Assembly: GCA_021741925.1 (NCBI GenBank)
Contig: JAIOWW010000014.1
Span: forward strand, 1 to 15,844
Direction: 5' to 3'
DNA length: 15,844 bases
Source of the DNA: Pontimonas sp.
GTDB lineage: Bacteria > Actinomycetota > Actinomycetes > Actinomycetales > Microbacteriaceae
The position numbers and the translations under genes were made by a program. Positions 8,542 to 14,840 of the stretch are shown here, piece by piece (the first letter of the stretch is position 1; each line of letters begins with the position of its first letter). A model generated the notes under the pieces. The model made no database searches, was not told where the DNA came from, and saw only the letters and a list, made by a program, of their open reading frames with translations.

Positions 8542-9420
8542 ATGGCACCGCTGAAGCATGATGGGCCCAGCGTGCTCATTGTGACGGGAATGTCGGGGGC
8601 TGGGCGCTCCACGGCCGCAAATTCCCTCGAAGACCAGGGTTGGTACGTAGTCGACAATCTTCCACCTCAAATGCTTCAGCCACTGGTGGATCTCGCGCAT
8701 GAGCCGGAAAGTCATATGGCCAAGCTGGCTGCCGTCATGGATGTCCGCGGTGGTGAACTCTTCGGGCACGCGAGCGAGGTCATTCACTCACTGAGTGAGC
8801 ATGCCAATGTCCAGGTTCTGTTCTTGGACTCTACTGACGAAGCTCTCGTGCGGCGCTTTGAGCAGGTACGCCGACCACACCCCTTACAGGGGGATGGAAC
8901 CCTTCTCGATGGGATTTCGCGTGAGCGTGGTTTGATGCACCCGATCCGCGAACAAAGTGATCTCGTCATTGACACGTCTGAGATGAACATTCACCAGCTT
9001 TCGACAGCTGTTGCAGTGGCGTACGGGGTGCCCGGGGAAGCGCGAACCCGACTGACCATCATGAGTTTTGGATACAAGTACGGACTCCCGTCAGATGTCG
9101 ACATGGTCGCAGACATGCGTTTCTTGCCAAACCCCTATTGGGAGGAGGCCCTTCGAGCGAACACGGGGAAAGACGCCCCGGTTAGCGACTTCGTTCTCTC
9201 CAATCCTCTGGCTTCTGACTTTCTGGAGCAGTTCGAAAAAACCCTCCACACAGTGCTTTCGGGCTACGTTTCTGAGAATAAAACCTACGCAACCATTGCG
9301 ATAGGGTGTACCGGAGGCAAGCATCGCTCCGTAGCGATGGCCGAGGAATTGGGCGCACGACTGAGTGCACGAGCTGATGTCCAGGTCGCGGTGAAGCACC
9401 GAGATCTTGGGCGTGAATAG
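8542..9420 (+). CDS. rapZ: RNase adapter protein RapZ / YvcJ-family nucleotide-binding protein
   Basis: RapZ in E. coli is an adapter that delivers the small RNA GlmZ to RNase E; the Gram-positive homologue YvcJ is a nucleotide-binding protein whose role is less clear, so the sRNA role should not be assumed here. The 292 residues begin with a P-loop GMSGAGRST at 16-24, where Arg22 takes the place of the usual Lys; this Arg form is, from memory, typical of actinobacterial members. DNLPP at 38-42 follows. The C-terminal domain has the family hallmark GCTGGKHRSV at 255-264. The ATG at 8542 gives a normal N-terminus. It lies 39 bases after uvrC and 12 before whiA, within the conserved uvrC-rapZ-whiA neighbourhood, but the usual yvcK/gluP gene between rapZ and whiA is not there. 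Confidence 0.95.
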   Translation: MAPLKHDGPSVLIVTGMSGAGRSTAANSLEDQGWYVVDNLPPQMLQPLVDLAHEPESHMAKLAAVMDVRGGELFGHASEVIHSLSEHANVQVLFLDSTDEALVRRFEQVRRPHPLQGDGTLLDGISRERGLMHPIREQSDLVIDTSEMNIHQLSTAVAVAYGVPGEARTRLTIMSFGYKYGLPSDVDMVADMRFLPNPYWEEALRANTGKDAPVSDFVLSNPLASDFLEQFEKTLHTVLSGYVSENKTYATIAIGCTGGKHRSVAMAEELGARLSARADVQVAVKHRDLGRE

Positions 9421-9432
9421 GTATCCATAAGA

Positions 9433-10410
9433 ATGCACTCCTTGACGGTTGCGGTGAAAGACGAGCTGGTTGCCCAGCATTCGGAGCTCACGAGCCACCG
9501 TGTTGCAGAACTGTCGACCATTCTCCGATTTGCGGGTGGGCTCCACGTGATTGGGGGCAATATCGCGGTGGAGGTCGAACTCGACCATCTGGAAACTGCC
9601 AAACGAGTTCGCAAGGACATTCGCGACATCTTCGGAATGGCAACCGATGCCGCGGTCATGCAGCCGGCCGGAAATCGAACTCACCCACTGTATGTGGTTC
9701 GTGTTCGACAGGGCGGCGAGACTCTCGCTCGCCAGACCGGGCTCTTGGACCCCCGGAAAAGACCAGTTCGAGGCCTGCCCAACAAGCTCACAACGTCACC
9801 GGTTGGTGACCTGCCGGCTATCTGGCGCGGGGCTTTCCTCGCGGGTGGAAGCATCAGTGAACCTGGTCGATCGGCTGCGATAGAAATCGTTGCCCCCACC
9901 GGTGAAGCAGCGATGGCGATGGTGGGAATCGGCGCGAGATTGGGTATTGCCTCGAAAGCGCGCGAGGTGCGCATGGCTCACCGCGTGATGGTGCGCGATG
10001 GCGAAGCCATTTCTGAATTACTGACACTTATGGGCGCTCCCGGGGCTGTATCCGAGTGGGAAAAACTACGCGAACGGCGTGAAGTGCGAGCGACCGCGAA
10101 CCGACTGGTGAATTTTGACGACGCCAACCTCAGACGCTCAGCGCAGGCAGCAGTCGCGGCCTGCGCCCGAGTGGAGCGTGCCCTCGAAATTCTGGGTGCG
10201 GAAATTCCTGACCATCTCCTCTACGCCGGTAACCTTCGCCTCACCCATCGAGACGCGAGTTTGGACGAATTAGGGCATCACGCTGACCCACCCCTAACCA
10301 AGGATGCAGTTGCCGGTCGTATTCGTCGCCTCTTGGCCATGGCGGATAAGCGCGCGGAGGACCTGGGTATTCCTAGCACTCTTGACGCTGTTCCCGCTGA
10401 AATCGATTAG
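9433..10410 (+). CDS. whiA: WhiA-family DNA-binding regulator
   Basis: WhiA is a transcription factor found across Gram-positives. In Streptomyces it works with WhiB to activate sporulation septation genes; in non-sporulating actinobacteria its role is probably linked to cell division or growth. The 325 residues comprise an N-terminal WhiA domain (about 1-85), a degenerate LAGLIDADG homing-endonuclease-like fold (WRGAFLAGGSIS at 131-142, without catalytic nuclease function in the family) and a C-terminal helix-turn-helix region. The latter includes HRDASLDELG at 272-281 and the GRIRRLLAMA helix. Length is normal. The ATG lies 12 bases after rapZ with no clear Shine-Dalgarno sequence, so translation may be coupled to rapZ. 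Confidence 0.95.
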   Translation: MHSLTVAVKDELVAQHSELTSHRVAELSTILRFAGGLHVIGGNIAVEVELDHLETAKRVRKDIRDIFGMATDAAVMQPAGNRTHPLYVVRVRQGGETLARQTGLLDPRKRPVRGLPNKLTTSPVGDLPAIWRGAFLAGGSISEPGRSAAIEIVAPTGEAAMAMVGIGARLGIASKAREVRMAHRVMVRDGEAISELLTLMGAPGAVSEWEKLRERREVRATANRLVNFDDANLRRSAQAAVAACARVERALEILGAEIPDHLLYAGNLRLTHRDASLDELGHHADPPLTKDAVAGRIRRLLAMADKRAEDLGIPSTLDAVPAEID

Positions 10411-10437
10411 CCCTAAGTTCCGCACAGGTGTCAGCCT

Positions 10438-10443
10438 TAGACT
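10438..10443 (+). promoter_or_regulatory. Candidate -10 element of sodA (TAGACT)
   Basis: TAGACT matches TANNNT and lies 32 bases upstream of the sodA ATG. A start near 10450 would give a leader of about 26 bases containing the ribosome binding site GGAGG. No good -35 was found. A short inverted repeat (TCAG 10431-10434, CTGA 10442-10445) straddles it but is too short to call an operator. Confidence 0.4.
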
Positions 10444-10475
10444 GAGCTCCGTCCAGCACGCTATTGGAGGTTGTC

Positions 10476-11096
10476 ATGTCCTATTCACTACCCGAACTCT
10501 CCTACGATTACTCGGCGCTCGAGCCTCATATCAGCGCTCGAATCATGGAGCTTCACCATTCGAAGCATCACAAAGCCTATGTCGATGGAGCAAACAACGC
10601 CCTCGCACAGATGGCGGAGGCACGAGAATCTGGCAATTTCGCGAACATCAACCGTCTCGAGAAGGATCTCGCATTTCATCTTGGCGGCCACGTCAACCAC
10701 TCCATCTTCTGGACCAACTTGGCTCCGGACGCAGGTGGCACACCGGAGGGCGAAGTAGCTGCCGCACTCGATGAGTTTTTTGGCTCCTTTGGGGCTTTCA
10801 AGGCCCATTTCCAGGCGGCATCCTTGGGGATTCAAGGCTCTGGCTGGGGGGTACTCGCCTGGGATCCCATTGGCGCGCGCCTCATCATCCAGCAGCTCTT
10901 CGACCAACAGGGCAACACCGCGCAGGGGACCGTGCCAATCCTGCAGCTCGACATGTGGGAACACGCCTTTTACCTCGACTATCAGAATGTGAAAGCGGAC
11001 TATGTCACCGCCTTCTGGAACATCGTCAATTGGGACAATGTTGCGAAACGTTTCGCCGCAGCCCGCGCGAACGCTGGGGCTTCACTGCTAGTCTGA
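10476..11096 (+). CDS. sodA: Superoxide dismutase, Mn/Fe family
   Basis: This cytoplasmic enzyme converts superoxide to hydrogen peroxide and oxygen. I chose the ATG at 10476 because GGAGG at 10466-10470 sits five bases upstream and MSYSLPELSYDY is the normal N-terminus; an in-frame TTG at 10464 would overlap the ribosome binding site. The 206 residues show all four metal ligands: H27 (ELHHSKHH), H75 (GGHVNHS), and D159 and H163 (LDMWEHAF). The GSGWGVLAWD segment is at 121-130. A Gln near position 150 occupies the second-sphere position typical of Mn enzymes, while some actinobacterial Fe enzymes have His; the metal is therefore more likely Mn, but it could be cambialistic. It lies between whiA and gap with its own -10-like element and a downstream terminator, suggesting a single-gene unit. 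Confidence 0.96.
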   Translation: MSYSLPELSYDYSALEPHISARIMELHHSKHHKAYVDGANNALAQMAEARESGNFANINRLEKDLAFHLGGHVNHSIFWTNLAPDAGGTPEGEVAAALDEFFGSFGAFKAHFQAASLGIQGSGWGVLAWDPIGARLIIQQLFDQQGNTAQGTVPILQLDMWEHAFYLDYQNVKADYVTAFWNIVNWDNVAKRFAAARANAGASLLV

Positions 11097-11117
11097 GTCA
11101 GTAAGACCTTCTGGATT

Positions 11118-11147
11118 GGGCCGGGGTTTTCCCGGCCTTTTCCTTTT
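11118..11147 (+). terminator. Intrinsic terminator after sodA
   Basis: GGCCGGG (11119-11125) pairs perfectly with CCCGGCC (11131-11137) around a five-base loop, followed by a T-rich run (11138-11147: four T, two C, four T). It lies 22 bases after the sodA stop. It is the only textbook intrinsic terminator in the window and separates sodA from gap. Confidence 0.88.
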
Positions 11148-11173
11148 CCGCTCTGTCATGAAGGGACACCTCT

Positions 11174-12178
11174 GTGGTTAACGTAGCCATCAACGGTTTT
11201 GGCCGTATCGGACGTAGCTTTTTCCGTGCAGCCCTCGCCAGCTCACACGACATCACCATCGTTGCAGTGAACGATCTCACCGATCCCAAGGCTCTCGCTC
11301 ATTTGCTGAAGTATGACTCCGTTGGTGGTCGTCTGCCAGTCTCTGTTGAGGCCGGGGAAGGCTCCATTGTGGTTGATGGCAAGGCCATCACCGTGTATGC
11401 CGAGCGTGACCCCGGCAATCTGCCCTGGGGCAAGCTCAACGTAGACATTGTCATTGAATCGACCGGATTCTTCACCGATGCCGACAAGGCCAAAGCCCAT
11501 CTCAGTGCGGGTGCAAAGAAGGTCATCATTTCCGCTCCGGCCAGTGGTGAGGACATCACCGTGGTGATGGGCGTCAACCATGAGGGATACGACTCTGCCT
11601 CGCACCACATCGTGTCCAATGCCTCGTGTACAACGAACTGCCTCGCCCCGATGGCCAAAATCTTCCACGACGCCTTTGGTATTGAGAAAGGCCTGATGAC
11701 AACGGTTCACGCCTATACGGCTGACCAGAACCTCCAGGATGGGCCTCACAGCGACCTCAGAAGGGCTCGAGCAGCGGGCATTAACATCGTTCCCACCTCC
11801 ACGGGCGCTGCGAAAGCTATCGGGCTTGTTCTGCCCGAGCTGAAAGGAAAATTGGATGGTTTTGCTCTCCGCGTGCCCGTCCCCACCGGTTCTATCACCG
11901 ACCTGACTGTGGAGACCTCACAGGAGCTGACGCTCGAGCAGGTGCAAAAAGCTTTCCAGGACGCTTCTGACAAGGGTCCCTATCAGGGAATTCTCCGGTA
12001 CACCGAAGAACCTATTGTCTCGAGCGACATCGTTGGTGACCCGTATTCGTCCATTGTCGATGGCGGTCTCATTCGAGTGATTGGCAATCAGGTGAAGATT
12101 AGTTCCTGGTATGACAACGAGTGGGGTTACTCCAACCGTCTCGTCGATCTCGCCTCCTACATGGCCTCCAAACTCTAA
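11174..12178 (+). CDS. gap: Glyceraldehyde-3-phosphate dehydrogenase, type I
   Basis: This enzyme oxidises and phosphorylates glyceraldehyde 3-phosphate to 1,3-bisphosphoglycerate in glycolysis. The GTG start has a good ribosome binding site, GAAGGGA, at 11160-11166. The 334 residues have the NAD-binding loop INGFGRIGR (6-14) and VNDL with Asp34, which favours NAD over NADP. Catalytic Cys152 is in SNASCTTNCLAP and the base His179 in TVHAYT. The phosphate-site segment TSTGAAKAIG and the VPVPTGS motif are present. It heads the gap-pgk-tpiA cluster; pgk starts three bases after its stop, so the genes are surely co-transcribed. The promoter is not obvious in the short gap after the sodA terminator. 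Confidence 0.98.
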   Translation: MVNVAINGFGRIGRSFFRAALASSHDITIVAVNDLTDPKALAHLLKYDSVGGRLPVSVEAGEGSIVVDGKAITVYAERDPGNLPWGKLNVDIVIESTGFFTDADKAKAHLSAGAKKVIISAPASGEDITVVMGVNHEGYDSASHHIVSNASCTTNCLAPMAKIFHDAFGIEKGLMTTVHAYTADQNLQDGPHSDLRRARAAGINIVPTSTGAAKAIGLVLPELKGKLDGFALRVPVPTGSITDLTVETSQELTLEQVQKAFQDASDKGPYQGILRYTEEPIVSSDIVGDPYSSIVDGGLIRVIGNQVKISSWYDNEWGYSNRLVDLASYMASKL

Positions 12179-12181
12179 GTA

Positions 12182-13414
12182 GTGACACTCAAAACCCTTA
12201 CCGACACTCTCGATCTCGACGGTCGTGTTGTTTTTTTGCGCGTTGACGCGAACGTCCCCCTCGATGATGGCGTCATCACGGATGACGGCCGGATTCGGGC
12301 TTTTCTGCCCACGCTTTTGTGGCTCTCCCAAAGAGGGGCCCGCGTTGTCTTGGCGAGCCACCTGGGGCGCCCTGAGGGGGTACCAGTTAGCCACCTGAGC
12401 ATGGCTCCGGTGGCGGCTCGTACCGCTGAGCTGTTGGGATCCCCAGTTCCCCTGGTTCCGGGCGTCAGCGGGGAATCGGTATGGAGCGCCCTTGAAGCGC
12501 TCGCACCAGGGGATGTCTGTTTCCTCGAGAATTTGCGGTTTGATCCTCGCGAAACGTCCAAGGCAGCGTCCGCAAGGCTCGAATTAGCCATGGAGTGGGC
12601 ATCACACGTCGACGCCACAGTCGTCGATGGTTTTGGTGTGGTTCACCGCAAGCAAGCGAGCGTGTACGAACTGCCGCACGTGACGGACGCCTTCGCCGGT
12701 TTCCTCGTGGAGAAGGAGGTGGAGGTTCTGGAGCGTCTAACCGCGAGACCCGATCGACCGTACACCGTCGTCCTCGGAGGGTCAAAGGTCTCAGACAAGC
12801 TGGGTGTTATCGAAGCTCTCCTCCCCACGGTCGACCAGCTTGTGATTGGCGGGGGGATGGTATTCACCGTCCTTGCCGCCCAGGGACACGCGGTCGGCAA
12901 GAGTCTCTTGGAGTCTGACCAGATTGTTGTGGTGAAAGGTTTCCTCGCTTTGGCGGGCAATCTTGGTGTGGACATCGTGCTCCCCACGGACATCGTGATG
13001 GCGGAGAGTTTTAGCCCGGAAGCACGCCATGTCACACTCCCTGCGGACCAGCTGGAAAGCGGTCCCGCTGGGTCGGAAGCACTCGGCTTGGACATCGGCC
13101 CCGAGTCTGCGGCACTCTTCCACAACGCCATTTCCCAGTCTCACACCGTGTTTTGGAACGGCCCGATGGGGGTCTTCGAATTCGACGCCTTCTCCCACGG
13201 CACCAAAGCTGTCGCCCAGGCACTCACGGAGGTTTCTGGTTTGTCGGTGGTAGGCGGAGGAGATTCTGCGGCTGCTGTGCGCTCCTTAGGTTTCGCCGAC
13301 GAACAGTTCGGCCACATTTCAACCGGAGGGGGCGCAAGTCTTGAGTTCCTCGAAGGAAAACACCTGCCTGGATTGGAGATTCTCGGATGGCAACCACCCG
13401 TCGCCCCCTCATAG
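12182..13414 (+). CDS. pgk: Phosphoglycerate kinase
   Basis: Pgk transfers phosphate from 1,3-bisphosphoglycerate to ADP, the first ATP-yielding step of glycolysis. The 410 residues form the normal two-lobed enzyme. The N-lobe has RVDANVP at 20-26 (Ala where many have Phe), SHLGRP at 59-64 and DGFGVVHRKQAS at 149-160. This last replaces the more common DAFG.AHR.HAS, a variant I recall as usual in high-GC Gram-positives. The C-lobe has GGSKVSDK at 199-206, FWNGPMGVFE, GGGDSAA at 358-364 and the STGGGA nucleotide-site motif. The GTG lies three bases after gap without a ribosome binding site, implying coupled translation. Its last nine codons overlap the start of tpiA. Confidence 0.97.
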   Translation: MTLKTLTDTLDLDGRVVFLRVDANVPLDDGVITDDGRIRAFLPTLLWLSQRGARVVLASHLGRPEGVPVSHLSMAPVAARTAELLGSPVPLVPGVSGESVWSALEALAPGDVCFLENLRFDPRETSKAASARLELAMEWASHVDATVVDGFGVVHRKQASVYELPHVTDAFAGFLVEKEVEVLERLTARPDRPYTVVLGGSKVSDKLGVIEALLPTVDQLVIGGGMVFTVLAAQGHAVGKSLLESDQIVVVKGFLALAGNLGVDIVLPTDIVMAESFSPEARHVTLPADQLESGPAGSEALGLDIGPESAALFHNAISQSHTVFWNGPMGVFEFDAFSHGTKAVAQALTEVSGLSVVGGGDSAAAVRSLGFADEQFGHISTGGGASLEFLEGKHLPGLEILGWQPPVAPS

Positions 13415-14178
13415 CTGGTAACTGGAAGATGAACCTGGATCATCTCCAGTCCATTGCCTTTGTCCAAAAACTCGCCTGGGCCCTCAAGGACAAGAAGTTC
13501 AACGAACAAGAGGTCGAGGTAGCGGTGTTTCCGCCCTTTACTGACCTTCGTTCGGTCCAGACCCTGATTAACGCAGACGATCTTCCGCTTCAGCTTGGCG
13601 CGCAGGATGTTTCGGTGCACGACGAGGGTGCCCACACCGGCGATATCTCCGGTGTCTTTCTTCACGCACTCGACTGCCAGTACGTCATTGTGGGGCACTC
13701 AGAGCGTCGCGCGGACCACCACGAAAATGATGATGTCTGTGCGGAGAAAGTACAGGCGGCGCTGCGCAATAACCTGATCCCCATTCTCTGTGTTGGAGAA
13801 ACCTCTGAAGATCTTGAGAAATTCGGCGCGAGCAAAGTGCCGGTCGAACAGTTGAGTGCGGTGCTCCAGACCATCAAAAAAGGGTCGGAAATCGTGGTCG
13901 CGTATGAACCAGTCTGGGCGATCGGCAGCGGACAGGCCGCAACTCCTGATCAAGCTGAGGAGGTGTGTGCGACCCTGAGAGAGACCATCCGGTCACTCCA
14001 TGGCGATGACGCAGCTGAAAGCACCCGGATCCTCTACGGTGGCTCAGTAAAGTCCGGCAATATCGCCGGATTCATGAAGCGCGAGAACGTCGATGGCGCT
14101 CTAGTTGGAGGAGCAAGCCTCGACGTTGACGAGTTTGTCGCCATTGCCCGGTTCCCTCACCATGTGAGTGTTGACTAG
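13387..14178 (+). CDS. tpiA: Triose-phosphate isomerase
   Basis: TpiA interconverts dihydroxyacetone phosphate and glyceraldehyde 3-phosphate. The ATG at 13387 lies inside the end of pgk in another frame (28-base overlap). GGAG at 13375-13378, eight bases upstream, supports this start, as does the N-terminus RRPLIAGNWKMN. The 263-residue TIM barrel has catalytic Lys14 in AGNWKMN, His104 in IVGHSERR and the base Glu174 in AYEPVWAIGSG. The C-terminal phosphate-binding loops are YGGSVKSGN and GALVGGASL. Length is normal. It ends the gap-pgk-tpiA unit; no terminator was seen before secG. Confidence 0.98.
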   Translation: MATTRRPLIAGNWKMNLDHLQSIAFVQKLAWALKDKKFNEQEVEVAVFPPFTDLRSVQTLINADDLPLQLGAQDVSVHDEGAHTGDISGVFLHALDCQYVIVGHSERRADHHENDDVCAEKVQAALRNNLIPILCVGETSEDLEKFGASKVPVEQLSAVLQTIKKGSEIVVAYEPVWAIGSGQAATPDQAEEVCATLRETIRSLHGDDAAESTRILYGGSVKSGNIAGFMKRENVDGALVGGASLDVDEFVAIARFPHHVSVD

Positions 14179-14202
14179 GAAATGGCTGGCACCGTCTATA
14201 GT
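14171..14202 (+). promoter_or_regulatory. Predicted promoter of secG-rbpA
   Basis: TATAGT at 14197-14202 is a near-ideal -10. TTGACT at 14171-14176, overlapping the tpiA stop, is a five-of-six -35 match, but its 20-base spacing is longer than the usual 16-18, so the -35 assignment is weak. A start near 14209 leaves a short leader with GGGAGG before the secG GTG. Confidence 0.55.
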
Positions 14203-14225
14203 GGTGAGGGCTTTGGGAGGTTAGT

Positions 14226-14471
14226 GTGGAAATTCTGCGCGTAGTGTTTTTGGTCTTGTTGGCGCTGACGAGCATCCTGCTAACCTTGATGATTCTTCTC
14301 CACCGTGGACGTGGTGGGGGTCTTTCTGACATGTTTGGCGGGGGAGTGACCTCCAATCTTGGATCCTCGGGTGTTGCGGAGCGCAACCTCAATCGGATTA
14401 CGGTCGTGATTGCCCTGGTATGGGTGTCAAGCATTATTGTCCTTGGTCTTTTCACGCGATTCGATATCTAA
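14226..14471 (+). CDS. secG: Preprotein translocase subunit SecG
   Basis: SecG is the small accessory subunit of the SecYEG channel in the plasma membrane and stimulates SecA-driven export. The 81-residue protein has two hydrophobic segments, at about residues 3-25 and 57-77. They are joined by a Gly-rich polar loop containing HRGRGGGLSDMFGGG, the family signature. The GTG start has GGGAGG at 14215-14220, five bases upstream. A second GTG two bases earlier is in another frame and gives no SecG. rbpA begins 12 bases after the stop, so the two are probably co-transcribed. The tpiA-secG adjacency is widely conserved. Confidence 0.95.
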   Translation: MEILRVVFLVLLALTSILLTLMILLHRGRGGGLSDMFGGGVTSNLGSSGVAERNLNRITVVIALVWVSSIIVLGLFTRFDI

Positions 14472-14483
14472 GAGAGGTTATTC

Positions 14484-14840
14484 GTGGCATCTGGAGGCAG
14501 CGCAATTAGGGGCACCCGTGTGGGTTCAGGACCCATGGGGGAGCAAGACCGAGGCATCCAGGCCGACCGCATCGCGGTGTCCTATTGGGACGCGATGGGG
14601 AACGAAACCGTTCGTTACTTCTCTGCTCATATTGAGCCGGAGGAAATTCCCGACATCATTGACTCACCTACGACGGGTTTGCCCGCAGGGCGAGACAAAG
14701 ACAATCCACCCGAGCTGCCGGTAAATGAGCCCTATAAGACGCACCTTGCTTACGTCAAGGAACGCAGGACTGACAAAGAAGCCAAGCAGATTTTGGAAGA
14801 TGCGCTTACGCGACTCCGACAGAAAAAGGGCCGGCTCTAG
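14484..14840 (+). CDS. rbpA: RNA polymerase-binding protein RbpA
   Basis: RbpA is an actinobacteria-specific protein that binds RNA polymerase core and the primary sigma factor and stabilises the open promoter complex. The 118 residues fit the family: an N-terminal tail with AIRGTRVGSGPM, a core domain (about 27-72), a basic linker (THLAYVKERR) and a C-terminal sigma-interaction helix (RTDKEAKQILEDALTRLRQ). The protein contains no cysteine at all, so the zinc site known in Streptomyces RbpA is absent, as in mycobacterial RbpA. The GTG has AGAGAGG at 14471-14477, six bases upstream. Its stop overlaps the stop of the convergent pgi in the palindrome CTAG at 14837-14840. Confidence 0.93.
   Translation: MASGGSAIRGTRVGSGPMGEQDRGIQADRIAVSYWDAMGNETVRYFSAHIEPEEIPDIIDSPTTGLPAGRDKDNPPELPVNEPYKTHLAYVKERRTDKEAKQILEDALTRLRQKKGRL

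Noticed and set aside
8587..8613. Arg in place of the Walker A Lys in RapZ as a sign of an inactive protein
   Set aside because: I recall the GAGR form as typical of actinobacterial RapZ homologues, and the rest of the protein is conserved.
10407..10416. TTAG-CC-CTAA palindrome before sodA, reminiscent of the core of a DtxR/IdeR iron box
   Set aside because: It has one base too many at the centre, lacks the outer half-sites and overlaps the whiA stop codon, so an iron-regulator site is not supported.
10464..10466. TTG as the sodA start
   Set aside because: It sits within the ribosome binding site of the ATG at 10476, and the shorter protein has the normal SodA N-terminus.
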